Assembly: GCA_963675135.1 (NCBI GenBank)
Contig: OY776130.1
Location: forward strand, 27,086,001 to 27,150,000
Reading direction: 5' to 3'
DNA from: Galeopsis tetrahit
Lineage: Eukaryota > Streptophyta > Magnoliopsida > Lamiales > Lamiaceae
Length of the DNA: 64,000 nucleotides
In this document: one piece after another, positions 45,110-56,994 of the stretch
Numbering within the stretch: the stretch's first letter is position 1
Layout of the letters: the number at the start of each line of letters is the position of its first letter
The notes under the pieces: model-generated
Databases searched by the model: none
What the model was told of the DNA's origin: nothing
Seen by the model: the letters and a program-made list of their open reading frames with translations, nothing else
Made by a program: the position numbers and the translations under genes

Positions 45110-47225
45110 TAATTTACCTTATTCCCTCCTCTCTTCTCTGTTTCTTTCATCACTTTTACTCTTGCTCTTCTGGCTAATTTTTCCAATATTTTTATAGTGT
45201 TTGCATCTGAGTCTTTTGTTCTGACCCCAATCTTTTTTCCCAATTCCCACGTTATTTCTGCTTCCCCTCTTATATTCCTTTCCTCCTCTGAGTGATTCCA
45301 TCTCCTGACTTCGAAGCTTTCTTCTCTGTGTCCCAGTCTTGCTCTATTTCTTCCTGTGTTATTCTTTCTTTTCCTTCGTGATCCTATAGAATTATGTTCG
45401 GCATTTTCGTCGGATTTCTGGGATTCGCACTCCGACCCGAGTGTCTCTCTTGTTGATTTGTCCGAGTCACGTTCGTCCATTAAGTTGGGGTTTTTATGGT
45501 TTTTATCCCCTTCGCCCTCTCCGCTAAAGTATCCCAGCGTTTCATTGTCTTCCTCTGTAAACCAACCCAGATTTGCAGAATCGAATCTCTCTTCGCCCTT
45601 GTTGCATTCTGACCCATCTTCCTGGAATAGTTTATTCAGGTCCAGACTAAGTGGGCCTTTGTCCGTGTCATCTTTTTCAATTTCAGGAGCTGTCCTTTGA
45701 AGAGATTCTTCCACTGGGCTTTTCCTGAAGTTTTTACTAGGCCCACTGCTAATTCTCGTGTAGTTTGGCCCGAGGTAACCTCCACGCGCTGATAAACACG
45801 TTGCCTCCTCTTTTCTCGGAGTCTCCGCCTGACTTATCTGATTCTTGGAACCTTCTTCCGCCTCGGGGCCACTTGCCGCCTCTTTATTTCCCGAGGCGAA
45901 TGTTGGGGAATTTCCCGAGGCGAATGTTCGTCTTCTCCGGCGCTTAGACCTGCCCGAGGGTTCAGGTCTGTCTTTGGTCCTATCTCATCCCATTCGTCCT
46001 CTTCATCCTCCACGATCCCTCTTGATTCGGAGGCCCACATATCTAGATCAAAGTCTTCCTCCTCCTTTTTGATTCTGATGCTATGAATTATGCCATCTAT
46101 TTTCACTCTAATTGGTGATTTTGCGATCTCCGGTAAGGACGTACGTATCAAAATCCTGGCGAATTGTAAATTGTTTCTATTTGAGGTTTCTTCGTCAATC
46201 TTGACAATGCTACCGAACCCAGACACAACCAACTTAAGAAACCTCTGGTTCCAGGCTTGAAGAGGAATGTCGTACCAGTTTGTCCAGATTATTCTTCTGC
46301 TAGATTTTAGTTTTGGGTCCCATGGATACACCCCTTCCAGCCATCTTTTTGTCCAGTCTAACTGTTCAACTTCTCGGGCGTCATACCTTATGTTGTCCAT
46401 TGGGGTAAGTAGAAGCATATCCCCCCCTAAAGGAGATATCCTCCAATCGCCCACGCCGTCTTTCATCATGTCTTCTCCGTTTTCTGGCCAAGAGGATTTT
46501 TCGTTGATAACTCCCAAGAAGCACCCTTCGAGCCATTTCTTATCCTCTTCAGAAGATTCAAACTTCAATCCTCTGTAGTTGTCCTTCCCTGCGAGCTGCT
46601 CTGCTATTTTTTCATAAGGGGCCCCAACTATCTCTCCCATGTTTTCTCTTGTTGTCTCCTTCAAAATGTGAGTTTCTGGCCTTCTGATGCTGTCCCTAAA
46701 AGATACCTCCTCTACCCTTCTGCTGGCTTTTCCTTCTTCGATATTGAATCTGATCTGAGTAGATTTTTTCTCTGTGCCTGGCCTATCGAACTTCGACACG
46801 TTTGCCCTGAGCTTATACGACCCAATCCATATGTCATTCAGGTCTTGTTCCACCTTTCTTACATTGATGTACCCACCGTATCGAACAAAGCCAAATCTCG
46901 CTCCTCTTTTATCCTTTCTATCGGCTGCGAAGCAGTCCTTTACTCGTTCTATCTTTTGGAATTCATCTAGAAGCTCTCTTTTGCTGCATTTATTGGGGAA
47001 ATTGCAGAAGAAGAAGCTTACATCCGATTTGTCAAGCATCCCTTTGCGTTCCATGGTTTGCATCCATTTTGTCGCCTTTGCTCCTGGTTTGAGTCTCTGG
47101 TTGTGCCTTATTGCCTTCCTTGCTGACGCTTGTACTTGTGTAGCCTGGGCTAGTCGGAATCTATTCCTGTCTCTCCCCACCCTAATCCACTCAGCCTCGC
47201 CCCCTCTCTCTCTCTCTCTAGTCAT
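45109..47225 (-). pseudogene. LINE ORF1 (RRM-type RNA-binding protein)
   Basis: ATG at 47225. Residues about 65-140 form an RRM-like domain (F-F-F-C-N-F-P near the start as RNP2, F-G-F-V-R-Y as RNP1), a hallmark of one group of plant L1 ORF1 proteins that coat LINE RNA. A second domain with W-x-x-I-P-L-x-A-W-N and I-D-E-x-T motifs follows (roughly residues 250-390). The frame is broken near 45834; the acidic and basic C-terminal part continues in another frame from about 45714 down to a TAA at 45109-45111. Length without the break would be normal. Confidence 0.85.
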
Positions 47226-47248
47226 CTCTCAGTCTCAATGTATGTATC

Positions 47249-47974
47249 ATGTTCATTTCATTTTATGGAAACAATCACTTTATCGTTATCTCACAACAAT
47301 CTACAACACCATTACTTTATCTATTGTATCTATTTTTAAAATAATAATAATAATTTACATAATTATTTCGAAATAGTAATAGTAATATTTTAATTTTAAG
47401 AGATTAGTATTATTTAAATATAAATCTTGTCACATAAATTATACTCCGTATATGGTTTCACTCGATATCAGGTCTCCCTATTTCACATAATAGTTCACGT
47501 GAATTTATGTTATTTGATGTTCCTTTCGTTCCCTCAGTGAGGCAAAATTTATTGTCTAATATTAAATTCACAAAAATTAATAAAGTATCTATAAAATTCT
47601 TTCCAACTTATTTTGCGGTGAAAGATCAAATAACGGGGTGCCTCTAGCTAAAGGCCCGCAGCTTTGATGGGTGTTTGTACTTCTTTCTTTAAGTTTGTAA
47701 TGCTTGTCTTGGACATCCATCTTTAATTGCCAATAATTTACTTTGTGCCATGTAATCAAATTACATGGATTGTCTTTTAATATCAATACGCATGTGTATT
47801 GTTTTACACACATTACATTATTTATATGTCGATATTTGGGGTATGTCGTCCCCACCCCCACCCCCACCCTTCCTTTTATCTTGATGGTTCAAAATAATTC
47901 TTGCTTATTTTGTGGATTTATTCTCATGTTACTATTAGATTTTTTTTTTATTTTTTTAGAGAGGTTTGTAAGAT
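47249..47974. other. Intergenic, no gene seen
   Basis: AT-rich, with a C-rich patch (CCCCACCCCCACCC) near 47855. Nothing recognisable. Confidence 0.5.
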
Positions 47975-49450
47975 TTTTTTTTTTTTTTTTGAAGGGTTAC
48001 AAGCAAATAGAGCAAGATCAGTACAACATAACCCACAAGATCATCTTCAACCTAGAAGGATCAACACGACAGCTGCTCCATTCCAATCGTGAAGAAGTGG
48101 AGAGACGAGTGCAACCAATGCCCACAAATACGATCAGATCTCCATTCTCGAAATGAAATAAATACCCCACACTAAGGTATATCCGTATCAAGAAATATAG
48201 AGAAAAAAAGAAAAGACATAGGTCCACTAAAAGCACCAAAGGCAAGACCAATCTAAAACACAAAATCCAGAGAACAAAAAAAAACCCATGCAGGGAGGAA
48301 AAAATGCACTAGGCGAGGAGAGACCACACGAAAGTGGAGGAACAAAAACTAAAAACTGAACAAGCTAAAATACTAGAAATTAAACCGCTAAAAAACTAGA
48401 AAAAACAATAAATTGGGATCAATGTGTGACTCACCCAATCGGCCACTGTGGCGCCATCGGGGAGGAACACCCATTGATCCCACCTAATCCTTAAAGAGAC
48501 TCCTTGAGCTTGTAGATTTGAGGAGATGAAATTGGTTAACTGGCGAAAGAACGCGGTGGTTCGGTGGAGTAACTTATTTACACGGACTTGTGCAGGCTAT
48601 TATGACCTCTAAACTCTTACACCGTAAACCAACGATGGCTGAGGGCGGCGTGCACAGCAGCGCAGATGTATGGTGATAGGCGGTGGTGGATTGATAGCTT
48701 ATTTACTAAGTTATTATTCTAGAGAGAGGGGGGAGCATTTTTAGAGATTTTCCAAGAGAGGTTTGTAAGATCAATACAAATTAATAATACAATTTAAGCT
48801 CAAGATCTTCAAACCAGTGCGGATATTCGATGGTATCGTTGTCCCCTTTAATTATGAGAAGAAATAAAACGAGTGTTTCATTTTCCTTCAAACGAGGTAA
48901 AACACCCAAATCTCCTATCTCAAATTGAGACAACTTCACACTAATGAGTTATCATGTCAAGACAAGGAGACAAAAAAATGGAAACAAAGTTTCACTAACT
49001 ACCAAATCCTAATGACTATCATGTGTATCTCAAAAAACGTCCCAACACTAGAAAAGAGTCCTAGAACTGGGTATAAGCCGCACTTAACGTACGAACACAG
49101 AAAAAACAAACTAAAGAAAAATAATTAAACAAGAAGTAAAACTATCTAGAAAAATTGTAAAAATTAGTCAACGACAAAATCACTCAAACGGTCACTATGG
49201 TCCCGTTATGAATAATCTATACGTTTAACAGTGGTTTTTTTACAGATCTTAGTAGATGTTTAGATCTGTTTATTTATTTATGTAGATCTGTGATTTGAGG
49301 ATGATTGAAGAACGGTGGGGCAGACACGGCGGCGCCAAGATTGGGACCTATACCGAATCTACATGATAAGGGGTGGTCGCCGACGGGATGATGGGTTTGG
49401 CGGCGGAAAGGGCTAAATAGTTATAGAGAGGCGAGTGTTTCTCAAAATAA
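47975..49450 (-). repeat. Unclassified degenerate retroposon-like sequence
   Basis: A poly-T tract (47976-47990) followed by GC-moderate sequence suggests a minus-strand retroposon with a poly-A tail. Two portions, about 48180-48620 and 48940-49420, resemble each other: A-rich stretches, then CACCCAATCGGCCACTGTGG or CTCAAACGGTCACTATGGTC, then GGCGGTGG/GGCGGCG words. No protein domain was found. Confidence 0.35.
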
Positions 49451-49889
49451 TATGTTTTGCATACTTACTATAGATATATTCATTAAATGCAAAGTCACAA
49501 GTACTATTGATTCTTACTGAGTTTTGGGCTTTGGTTAAGTCTCAATTTGGACATAAAATACTCAATTATTATACTAACAATGTTGATGAATTTTTTGCTT
49601 TACTTTCATTGTTGGTTCAATGTAAATTAATTGATTAAAAACTGCTCCTCATAGGCCTCAATAAAATGGAATCTCTAAACGTTGAAATATACATGTTCTT
49701 GAGGTTAGTCGAGCTCTTCTTCACCATACTTGTATTCCCTTGTAATTTTGGTCTTTTACTCGTCAAACTGTTTTATATCTAATCAATAAAATCCCTAATA
49801 GGATCTCTATTGTAATAAAACATCTCTAGTCGAGTTTTGCTCTCAAAGATTTGGGGGCTTTGTCCATTCCAACACAAGTACATTGTTGA

Positions 49890-50600
49890 TCTATTGCGTT
49901 ATCATAAGATGGATAACTTGAAGATTCTCACCACACATTTTATCAAGTCTGAATTGACTTCTAGTTTAGTTGATTAATGCATTATTATAGTGTCAATAGA
50001 GGTCCACATTACCTCACCAACTCGTCTTGATATTGTCTTTACAGGGAATAAATTAACTAATTAGCATATGGCATCTATGTTGGCCACTCATCATAACGTT
50101 ATTAAGCGTTTTTTTCGCTACTTAAAGGGAACACTCCATCATGGTCTACTTCTTCGCCGCTCGAAAAGTTATCTCTCACAACCTACTCGAATTTGGACTT
50201 TGCAAGCAATTTTTCTGATTGTATGCCAACCTCAGTATATACAGTTTTCTTTGGCTCCAATTCTATTTCTTGGTGTTCTTGTAAACATATTGGAGTTAAC
50301 CGTTCCTCAACTAAGGTCGAGTATCGAGCCCTAGCCTCTCAGCATCAAAAAATTGTTAGCTACATCACTTGTTTCCAGACCTTGGATTCTACCACGACTC
50401 CTCGCCTAGGCTCCTTTGTGATAATATGGGAGCTACACGACTTGCTCTTAATTCGGTCCAGCACTCTCGTATAAAGTATATTGCAATTGACTTGCTCTCA
50501 ATTAGTTGATATTTTAACCAAGTTGTTGGCTTGTGCACGATTTCAACTCATGTGGTCCAAAAAAATTTGTTGCCGACAGAACGTCAATTTTGTGGGAGAG
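49890..50600 (+). pseudogene. Decayed Ty1/copia RT-RNase H remnant
   Basis: Pieces in shifting frames show V-I-K-R-F-F-R-Y-L-K-G-T, then D-F-A-S-N-F-S-D-C, then F-G-S-N-S-I-S-W-C and S-S-T-K-V-E-Y-R-A-L-A-S, which is the order of the copia RNase H domain. It ends in a purine-rich GTGGGAGAGTATAAAGG tract near 50592, the likely polypurine tract and LTR start. It is not from the same lineage as the Sirevirus in this window. No intact frame. Confidence 0.75.
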
Positions 50601-51015
50601 TATAAAGGAAGATCATACACATCTTTATAATCCCTATAATTACGAGATTTAATTGTATTTTACTTTTCTTATCTTGTAGATTGTTGTACTCACATATATG
50701 TGTAAATATTTCCATAAAAATTATTCACTATAATTATCACAATTCTATTGAAACAACTAATATCATTAAAAATAATCGCAAAATAAAAATCAAATTCAGA
50801 GGTTCACACAAGACTTTATTTTTGTCATAAATAAAAGAAGAATAACCCAAAATATTTTGTTTTTCATTTTCAGAAATACTTTTATAAGAAGATCCGTGTG
50901 GCATAAATATATGCAATAATTTAGTTTTGTCATTTTCAGAAAATGAATGAAGAGGACCATTCTCATTTAACAGTAATTTCATATAGTGATAGATTAACAA
51001 ATAAGTTTCATACAT

Positions 51016-51278
51016 ACTGCAAAAAAATTAGCAACGAAATTTATCAACAGACAAAAGTTGTCGCCAAATAGTGATGGATTAACAAATTACAATAATTTTA
51101 ATTAAATTTATTATTTACACTCTTTCCACAAAATTAGGCTTGTTGAACCTTTCTCGACCAATTTCTCCGGCCACAAACCAAATGATCATATACGTCCCAA
51201 AATTGTTGCAATTAGCAACGAATTGAGTGTCATGGCAAAAGTTTTATCACTAACCTTCATTTTTTTTTTTACAGTGCT
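51016..51278. mobile_element. Possible short CACTA-like element
   Basis: The left end TACTGCAAAAAAATTAGCAA and the right end TTTTTTTTTTTACAGTG are roughly inverse, and AGCAACGAA occurs near both ends. The first base is not C and no 3-bp duplication fits, so this is tentative. Confidence 0.3.
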
Positions 51279-51336
51279 AATTAAAAATACCTTAAATGAT
51301 ACTTCACCATATTGACATTACCGTCATTAACAGCAC

Positions 51337-52292
51337 TGTAGATAAACAGAAAGTTAGGGAAAAGAGTCGAGTCAAGGTGATACCTTTTCCCGTAAAACAA
51401 ACACGTCCCGGCTAGTGTTCACGGAGTGACGAGTTGCTTCGAAAGGTAAAACGGCTTCCTCTTTGCACGAGCAACACCGCAACGTACAAAGCTCCAGCGA
51501 ACAGAATACACGTTAGAACCGGATTGCACTCTAAAATGCTATGCAGAATGCTGAAAATAGTATGCAATTTTCTGGAAAAACTCAGGTGAAATTTGTTGTA
51601 TGCCAAAAAAATGTTTTTTCCCAAAACCATGCACTCCTATTTATAGGCAGTGCCACCCAGGTGTGGAACAGGCGGGTATTTAAGGCAGTAACGGCTGGTG
51701 CAGTTTCGGAATGGTAACTTCCATTCTTAAACTTCCACGCAATTAAGACAAATTTCAAATTCAAACTCCCGAAGTCAACTGATCTGCTTGACTTCCATAG
51801 ACTTGGGCTGCCCTAAATCCGTGTGGGTCGAGGCCCACATTTTTAGAACCTCAAAAAGATAGACGGGCCCAAGCCCAAAGTCCAATTGCCAAGATCCAAG
51901 GCCCGGACCCGGCTCGGCATGGCCGGACGGGCGAGCGGGCGACGCGCGCGCGCACGTGTGGCTAATTGAATGGTTCAATAGTCACTACAATTTGAACCTT
52001 CTTAACTAACTCCTATTAATAAGGAGGTAGTTAATTCTCTCATTTATCAATGTGGGATAGTTATTAACACTACTCCCAATGCATCATTTTGTCTTAAACT
52101 TTGTACATTAATTTCTCACTCACCGAAATTCGGTTATGAGATTTTAAATATACTACGATCATCTACTCCGAGAGTAGAACGATCCTATAATATTTAATTC
52201 TTCGGAATTTAAATATTCATACCCTCAAATAATTGATTAATTAAAATCAATTAAATATTAAGAAATTGAATAAAACCCCAATTTCTCCAACA
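51337..52292 (-). repeat. 3' LTR of the minus-strand copia element
   Basis: 956 bp. It carries a GC-rich, CG-alternating patch at about 51896-51956. It is the longer LTR; the other lacks roughly 455 bp corresponding to about 51435-51890. Confidence 0.8.
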
Positions 52293-52520
52293 ATCCCCCA
52301 CATGAGTGGAAATTACTACCCATAATCATGCAGACTCGCAATCCAGTTCAATTGAGACACTGTTGCATCCGGAAAGGTGGCTTGTGACCTTGAACCTTCC
52401 GTAGTCAAACACTATCGAGTACACTGGCGGCTTAGTGGACGCGATGCCTTGAACTACTCCTCCTTAGTGTGTACTGAGACAACGGTGCTGACACAACAAC
52501 ATCTCAAACGTGTTTCGTTC

Positions 52521-54965
52521 TCACGTTTTTGTCCATTTCGGCCATGGACACCCTTTGAGTTCATAAGTGCATTTCGTGAAGCGGCCCCACTTCTCATCTT
52601 TATCTTTATTTGGAAAGATATTTTCAAAGAATATTGCATTCCTTGATTCTATCATAGTGCCTTCTGACATGTCGGGTATTTCTGATTTGTGAATTAGAAA
52701 CCTATAGGCACTACTGTTGAGTGCATATCCTACAAAGATACAATCGACCGTTTTAGGGCCAATTCTAACTTGTTTAGGAGCAGGCACTTCAACCTTTGCA
52801 AGACACCCCCACACTTTGAGGTACTTGTAGGATGATTTCCGCTTTTTCCACATTTCATAAGGTGTCAGATCCTTTGTTTTGTGTGGAATTTTGTTCAAAA
52901 TGTGGTTAGCCGATAGTATAGCTTCCCCCCACAGATTCTGCGGTAAACCCGAGCTGATTAACATTGCGTTCATCATCTCCTTTAGTGTTCGGTTCTTTCT
53001 CTCCGCAACACCATTAGACTGAGGTGAGTAAGGGGCAGTAGTTTGATGTATGATGCCAGACTCAGCACATAACTGTTCAAAAGGTGCTACATATTCCCCA
53101 CCTCTATCACTTCGAATCACCTTAATTCGAGTGCTAAGTTGATTTTCTACTTCATTCTTGTAAAGTTTAAAAGCTTCAATAGCTTCATCTTTACTTCGCA
53201 AGAGATAAACGTAGCAAAATCGTGTGCAATCATCAATAAAAGTAATGAAATACTTTTTGCCACCTCTAGTTTGCACAAACTTTAAATCACACACATCCGT
53301 ATGGATTAAGTCTAGAGGAGCAGTGTCCCTTTCCATAGAAGTAAATGGCAATTTTGTCATTTTAGCTTCAACACATATCTCACACTTTTTAGGTGTTTCA
53401 ATATTATTCATTTTAAGTAAATCAAGACTTACTAAACGCTTTATAGATTTTAGATTTACATGTCCTAATCTTAAATGCCATAAAGAGGAACACTCCACGA
53501 TGTAAGAGGAAGTAGAAACGTTTTCATTGATAACTTTCTTGCCTTTACGGCTTACAACCATTACACTCATTTTGAACAGACCATTCTCGAGATAACCTCG
53601 ACCAAGGAACTGTCCAAACTTGCTAAGTACAACTTTATCAGACTCAAAAACTAGTTTAAACTGATGACTAACTAGAAGAGAGCCGGAGATCAGATTCTTG
53701 CGGATGTCCGGGACATGCAGCACATCCTTCAGCTTGAGCTCTTTGCCGGAAGTGAGCTTGAGCACAACAGTTCCAACACCAGCCACATCAGACGAGACAT
53801 GGTTTCCCATATGGAGCTTTCTCCCATCAGCAGGAGCATAAGTCGAGAAGACACCCTTCTCGGAACAAACATGGCAAGTAGCGCCGGTATCCACGAACCA
53901 CTCCTTGGGATTGTCAACCATGTTGGTCTCAAACACAACAGCAGACATATCCATTTCAGTGAGATTATGTTGTGCCACATTAGCACTTGATTGTCCTCCC
54001 TTACCTTTGTTTTTATCAACTTTCTTAGAGACGCGACAATCAGTTGCTTTGTGGCCCGGTTTTTCACACTTGTAGCAATTACCATTAAATTTGGGTTTTG
54101 CAGGAACAGGTGCTTTACCTTTGTCATTAGGCCTTTTTCGTTTTTTAGACGATTCACCATGTTCCATTAAATTTGCCTTTGCCTCATCCGAGACTTGATT
54201 TGATTTACCGTCCATCTTTTTATTATCTTCTTCAATTCGAAGTTTGACGATCAAATCTTCTAGGCTCATTTCCTTTCGCTTGTGTTTGAGATAACTTTTA
54301 AAATCCTTCCAAGAAGGTGGTAGTTTCTCAATCACTACGGCTACTTGGAAAGCGTCCGGAAGGACCATACCCTCCGCGAGGATATCATGAAGGATTAACT
54401 GAAATTTTTGAACTTGTTCAACGACAGATTTACCATCTACCATTTTGAAGTCCAAAAATCTCGCCACCACGAACTTCTTAGTTTCGGCATCCTCGGGTTT
54501 GTACTTTCGTTCCAAAGACTCCCACAGTTCTTTGGCAGTACGAACCGGTTGGTACACGTTATACAACGCGTCAACTAGTCCTCCAAGGACGTAGTTCCGA
54601 CACAAGAAATCGCCATGAGACCATTGGTCAAATACGACCCTCCTAGCATTATCCGTTTCACTTTCAGCGACAACGGGCGGATCCTCCCGGAGGAACCTTG
54701 CTAGGTGAAGTGTCGTGAGGTAAAACAACATCTTTTGTTGCCACCTCTTAAAATCAGTACCCGAGAACTTCTCGGGTTTTTCCCCATGCACCATGAAATT
54801 GCGAGTTTCAGAGGGTGGAAAAAACATGGGGGGTAAAAACGTGTTATTGGGGACAACGTTTGGAGTTGGGTTCGAGGTGTTCTCAACAGGGTTGTTGTCG
54901 ACAGGGGTGTTGTCAAGAAACAGCACTGTAGATAAACAGAAAGTTAGGGAAAAGAGCCGAGTCAA
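52521..54965 (-). pseudogene. Gag-protease-integrase polyprotein, open frame of 814 codons
   Basis: Domains: copia gag (about residues 60-260, with K-R-W-Q-Q-K-M), zinc knuckle C297-C300-H305-C310, protease D-T-G at 359-361, integrase zinc site H497, H502, C528, C531 and catalytic D557, D620, E655. The frame is open from the LTR edge, where it begins at a non-ATG codon; the first in-frame ATG is codon 47 (54825-54827). After about residue 790 it runs into unrelated sequence and stops, where RT should begin. The element could at most supply gag and integrase, and only if a start is available. Confidence 0.88.
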
Positions 54966-55423
54966 GGTGATACCTTTTCCCGTAAAACAAACACGTCCCG
55001 GCTAGTGTTCACGGAGTGACGAGCCAAGGCCCAAGGCCCACGGACCCGGACCCGGCTCGGCACAGCCGGACGGGCGAGCGGCGCGCGCGCGCGCGTGTGG
55101 CTAATTGAATGGTTCAATAGTCACTACAATTTGAACCTTCTTAACTAACTCCTATTAATAAGGAGGTAGTTAATTCTCTCATTTATCATAGTTATTAACA
55201 CTACTCTCAATGCATCATTTTGTCTTAAACTTTGTACATTAATTTCTCACTCACCGAAATTCGGTTTTCAGATTTTAAATATACTACGATCATCTACTCC
55301 GAGAGTAGAACGATCCTATAATATTTAATTCTTCGGAATTTAAATATCCATACCCTCAAATAATTGATTAATTAAAATCAATTAAATATTAAGAAATTGA
55401 ATAAAAACCCAATTACTCCAACA
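54927..55423 (-). repeat. 5' LTR of the minus-strand copia element, internally deleted
   Basis: 497 bp. It matches the left LTR at both ends, but a direct join after GGAGTGACGAG to CCAAGGCCC removes the middle; CCAAG occurs near both break points. The join to gag also lacks the usual leader. Confidence 0.8.
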
Positions 55424-55434
55424 AATTCTAATTT

Positions 55435-55680
55435 CAAATTAACACAAACTTAGAAATGCTTTAGAGGAAAAAGTCAAGTTTAATGTACATTTTGAGAGGA
55501 AAAAATCGTTGCTAATAATGAGAGAAACTATCGAAATGTCGTTAATTCAAATAACACAAATATAGGAATGCTTAGAGGAAAAAGACGAGTTTAATGTACA
55601 AGGGTCACATTCTTACAAAAAATTTATGTTCCTAATAATAAGAGTAACCACATAAATGATATATGTAAATCCTAAAAAAA
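55435..55680. repeat. About 112-bp degenerate tandem repeat
   Basis: AGAGGAAAAAGTCAAGTTTA near 55465 and AGAGGAAAAAGACGAGTTTA near 55576 start similar stretches that continue with GCTAATAATGAGAG and CCTAATAATAAGAG. The next 350 bp, to 56028, hold nothing I can name. Confidence 0.6.
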
Positions 55681-56044
55681 TTATGTTCCTAAACAATTTA
55701 AATAGTTAAGGCAACTTAGAGTATGAATATATGGATTTTGTGGTTGAAAGTTAGGGTGTAGTCCTTCCTAAATTTTAGGTTTGAAACCTTGAAGGTGCTA
55801 ACAATTTTTATAAGATCAGTCTATACAAAGCTTAGCTTTTAAAGCGGAACCTCCATTAATGAACAATGAAATTGATCCCAAAATTAGTTGTCCTTAAACG
55901 GGATACAAGAACTTGAAAAAAAAAATTACTCTTATTTTCATTTTTTATCTCTTTCTCCCTTTATTTTCTCTTTCCTATTATTCTCTACCTTCTCTTTTCT
56001 ATCGTTCTACATCAATACTACGCTATACATCCCATTTTAGAAAA

Positions 56045-56152
56045 GACAAAGTGGGATAGCTCAAGTGGTTAGAGCACCACTACCTAGGCCTTAGGTCCTG
56101 AGTTCGAGTCATGGGGAGAGGAAAAAATGGATGGGTATTTAACTTCCATCAA
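56045..56152 (+). mobile_element. tRNA-derived SINE, plus orientation
   Basis: A perfect 16-bp duplication, ATCCCATTTTAGAAAA, lies at 56029-56044 and 56153-56168. A-box-like TAGCTCAAGTGG is at 56057-56068 and B-box-like GAGTTCGAGTC at 56100-56110. The unit is about 108 bp, with a short A-rich end. It is the same family as 80-202. Confidence 0.92.
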
Positions 56153-56484
56153 ATCCCATTTTAGAAAAATAAAAAATAAAAAAAATACTCCACTATACAT
56201 TAAATACAATATCCCTTAATTGTAAAAAATTGACAACTTAATAGAGGCAAAGAGATTTCGTTTGCTTTACAGGTTGGGATAGATAATGTATGATAGGATT
56301 AAATAGGATTGCATTATTTTTGGAATTGAGATTTATGTTTGAATTGATGGATTAAATTATATGTCCTTCTCTTTGGGACTAATTAACACTCAAATGCATG
56401 ATTATCAAGGATAACAATCTCGGACCAATTATAATCACGGGCTAAATTCAAGTAAACCAAACATGAAAATTATAGAGATAAAAC

Positions 56485-56975
56485 TAGACATGTTCAAACC
56501 GTAACCGGGAAACCGGCCAACCGGCAAAACCGCCGGTTTTTAACCGCCGGTTACGGTTTAAAAACCGAACCGTAACCGTAAAATGGCGGTTCGGTTACGG
56601 TTTGACATTTTGACAAACCGCAAACCGCCGGTTTGGCCGGTTTTGACGGTTAACCGGCGGTTTGCCGGTTTTAAAAAAAAAAAAAAAATTAATACACAAT
56701 TCTTCTATTTTTAATGTATAAATTTAATTTATATAATTTTTATTCAATTCTAGTAATGTATTTTCTAAAAAATGAGTTAAAATGAATAAAAAATGAACAA
56801 AAACGGAGTGAAAACGAGCGAAAACGGAGATAATATTTAAAAAATTAAAAAAAAAAAAAAAAAAAGCAAACCGGCAAACCGGCGGTTAAAAACCGTAACC
56901 GTAACCGGCGGTTCGGTTACGGTTACCGATTTTCGAAAACCGTAACCGGCGGTTTCTAACCGCTGCGCATGTCTA
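56485..56975. mobile_element. hAT MITE with CCGGTT-rich body
   Basis: TAGACATG and CATGTCTA ends and a perfect 8-bp duplication, GATAAAAC, at 56477-56484 and 56976-56983. The body repeats AACCGTAACCG and CGGCGGTT words in both orientations, so it can fold on itself. Confidence 0.95.
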
Positions 56976-56994
56976 GATAAAACAATATGGGTAG

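Larger units (their letters stand above)
41258..47248 (-). mobile_element. Near full-length L1-type LINE
   Basis: On the minus strand it has ORF1, then ORF2, then a 3' region ending in poly-A (poly-T at 41255-41267 on the plus strand). ATGTTCATT at 41249-41257 and 47249-47257 is a probable target duplication, giving a 6.0-kb element with its 5' end present. It inserted beside the GTGCAAC repeat. Multiple frameshifts and stops make it inactive. Confidence 0.9.
51337..55423 (-). mobile_element. Copia element, minus strand, lacking RT and RNase H
   Basis: On the minus strand the order is LTR (54927-55423), gag-protease-integrase, short 3' part, polypurine tract (ATGTGGGGGAT, at 52293-52303), LTR (51337-52292). 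The LTRs run TGTTGG to CTACA. The internal ORF stops in the segment after integrase, and the next sequence is the 3' end of the element, so RT and RNase H are deleted. No primer site is seen between LTR and gag, and no target duplication was found. Confidence 0.88.
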
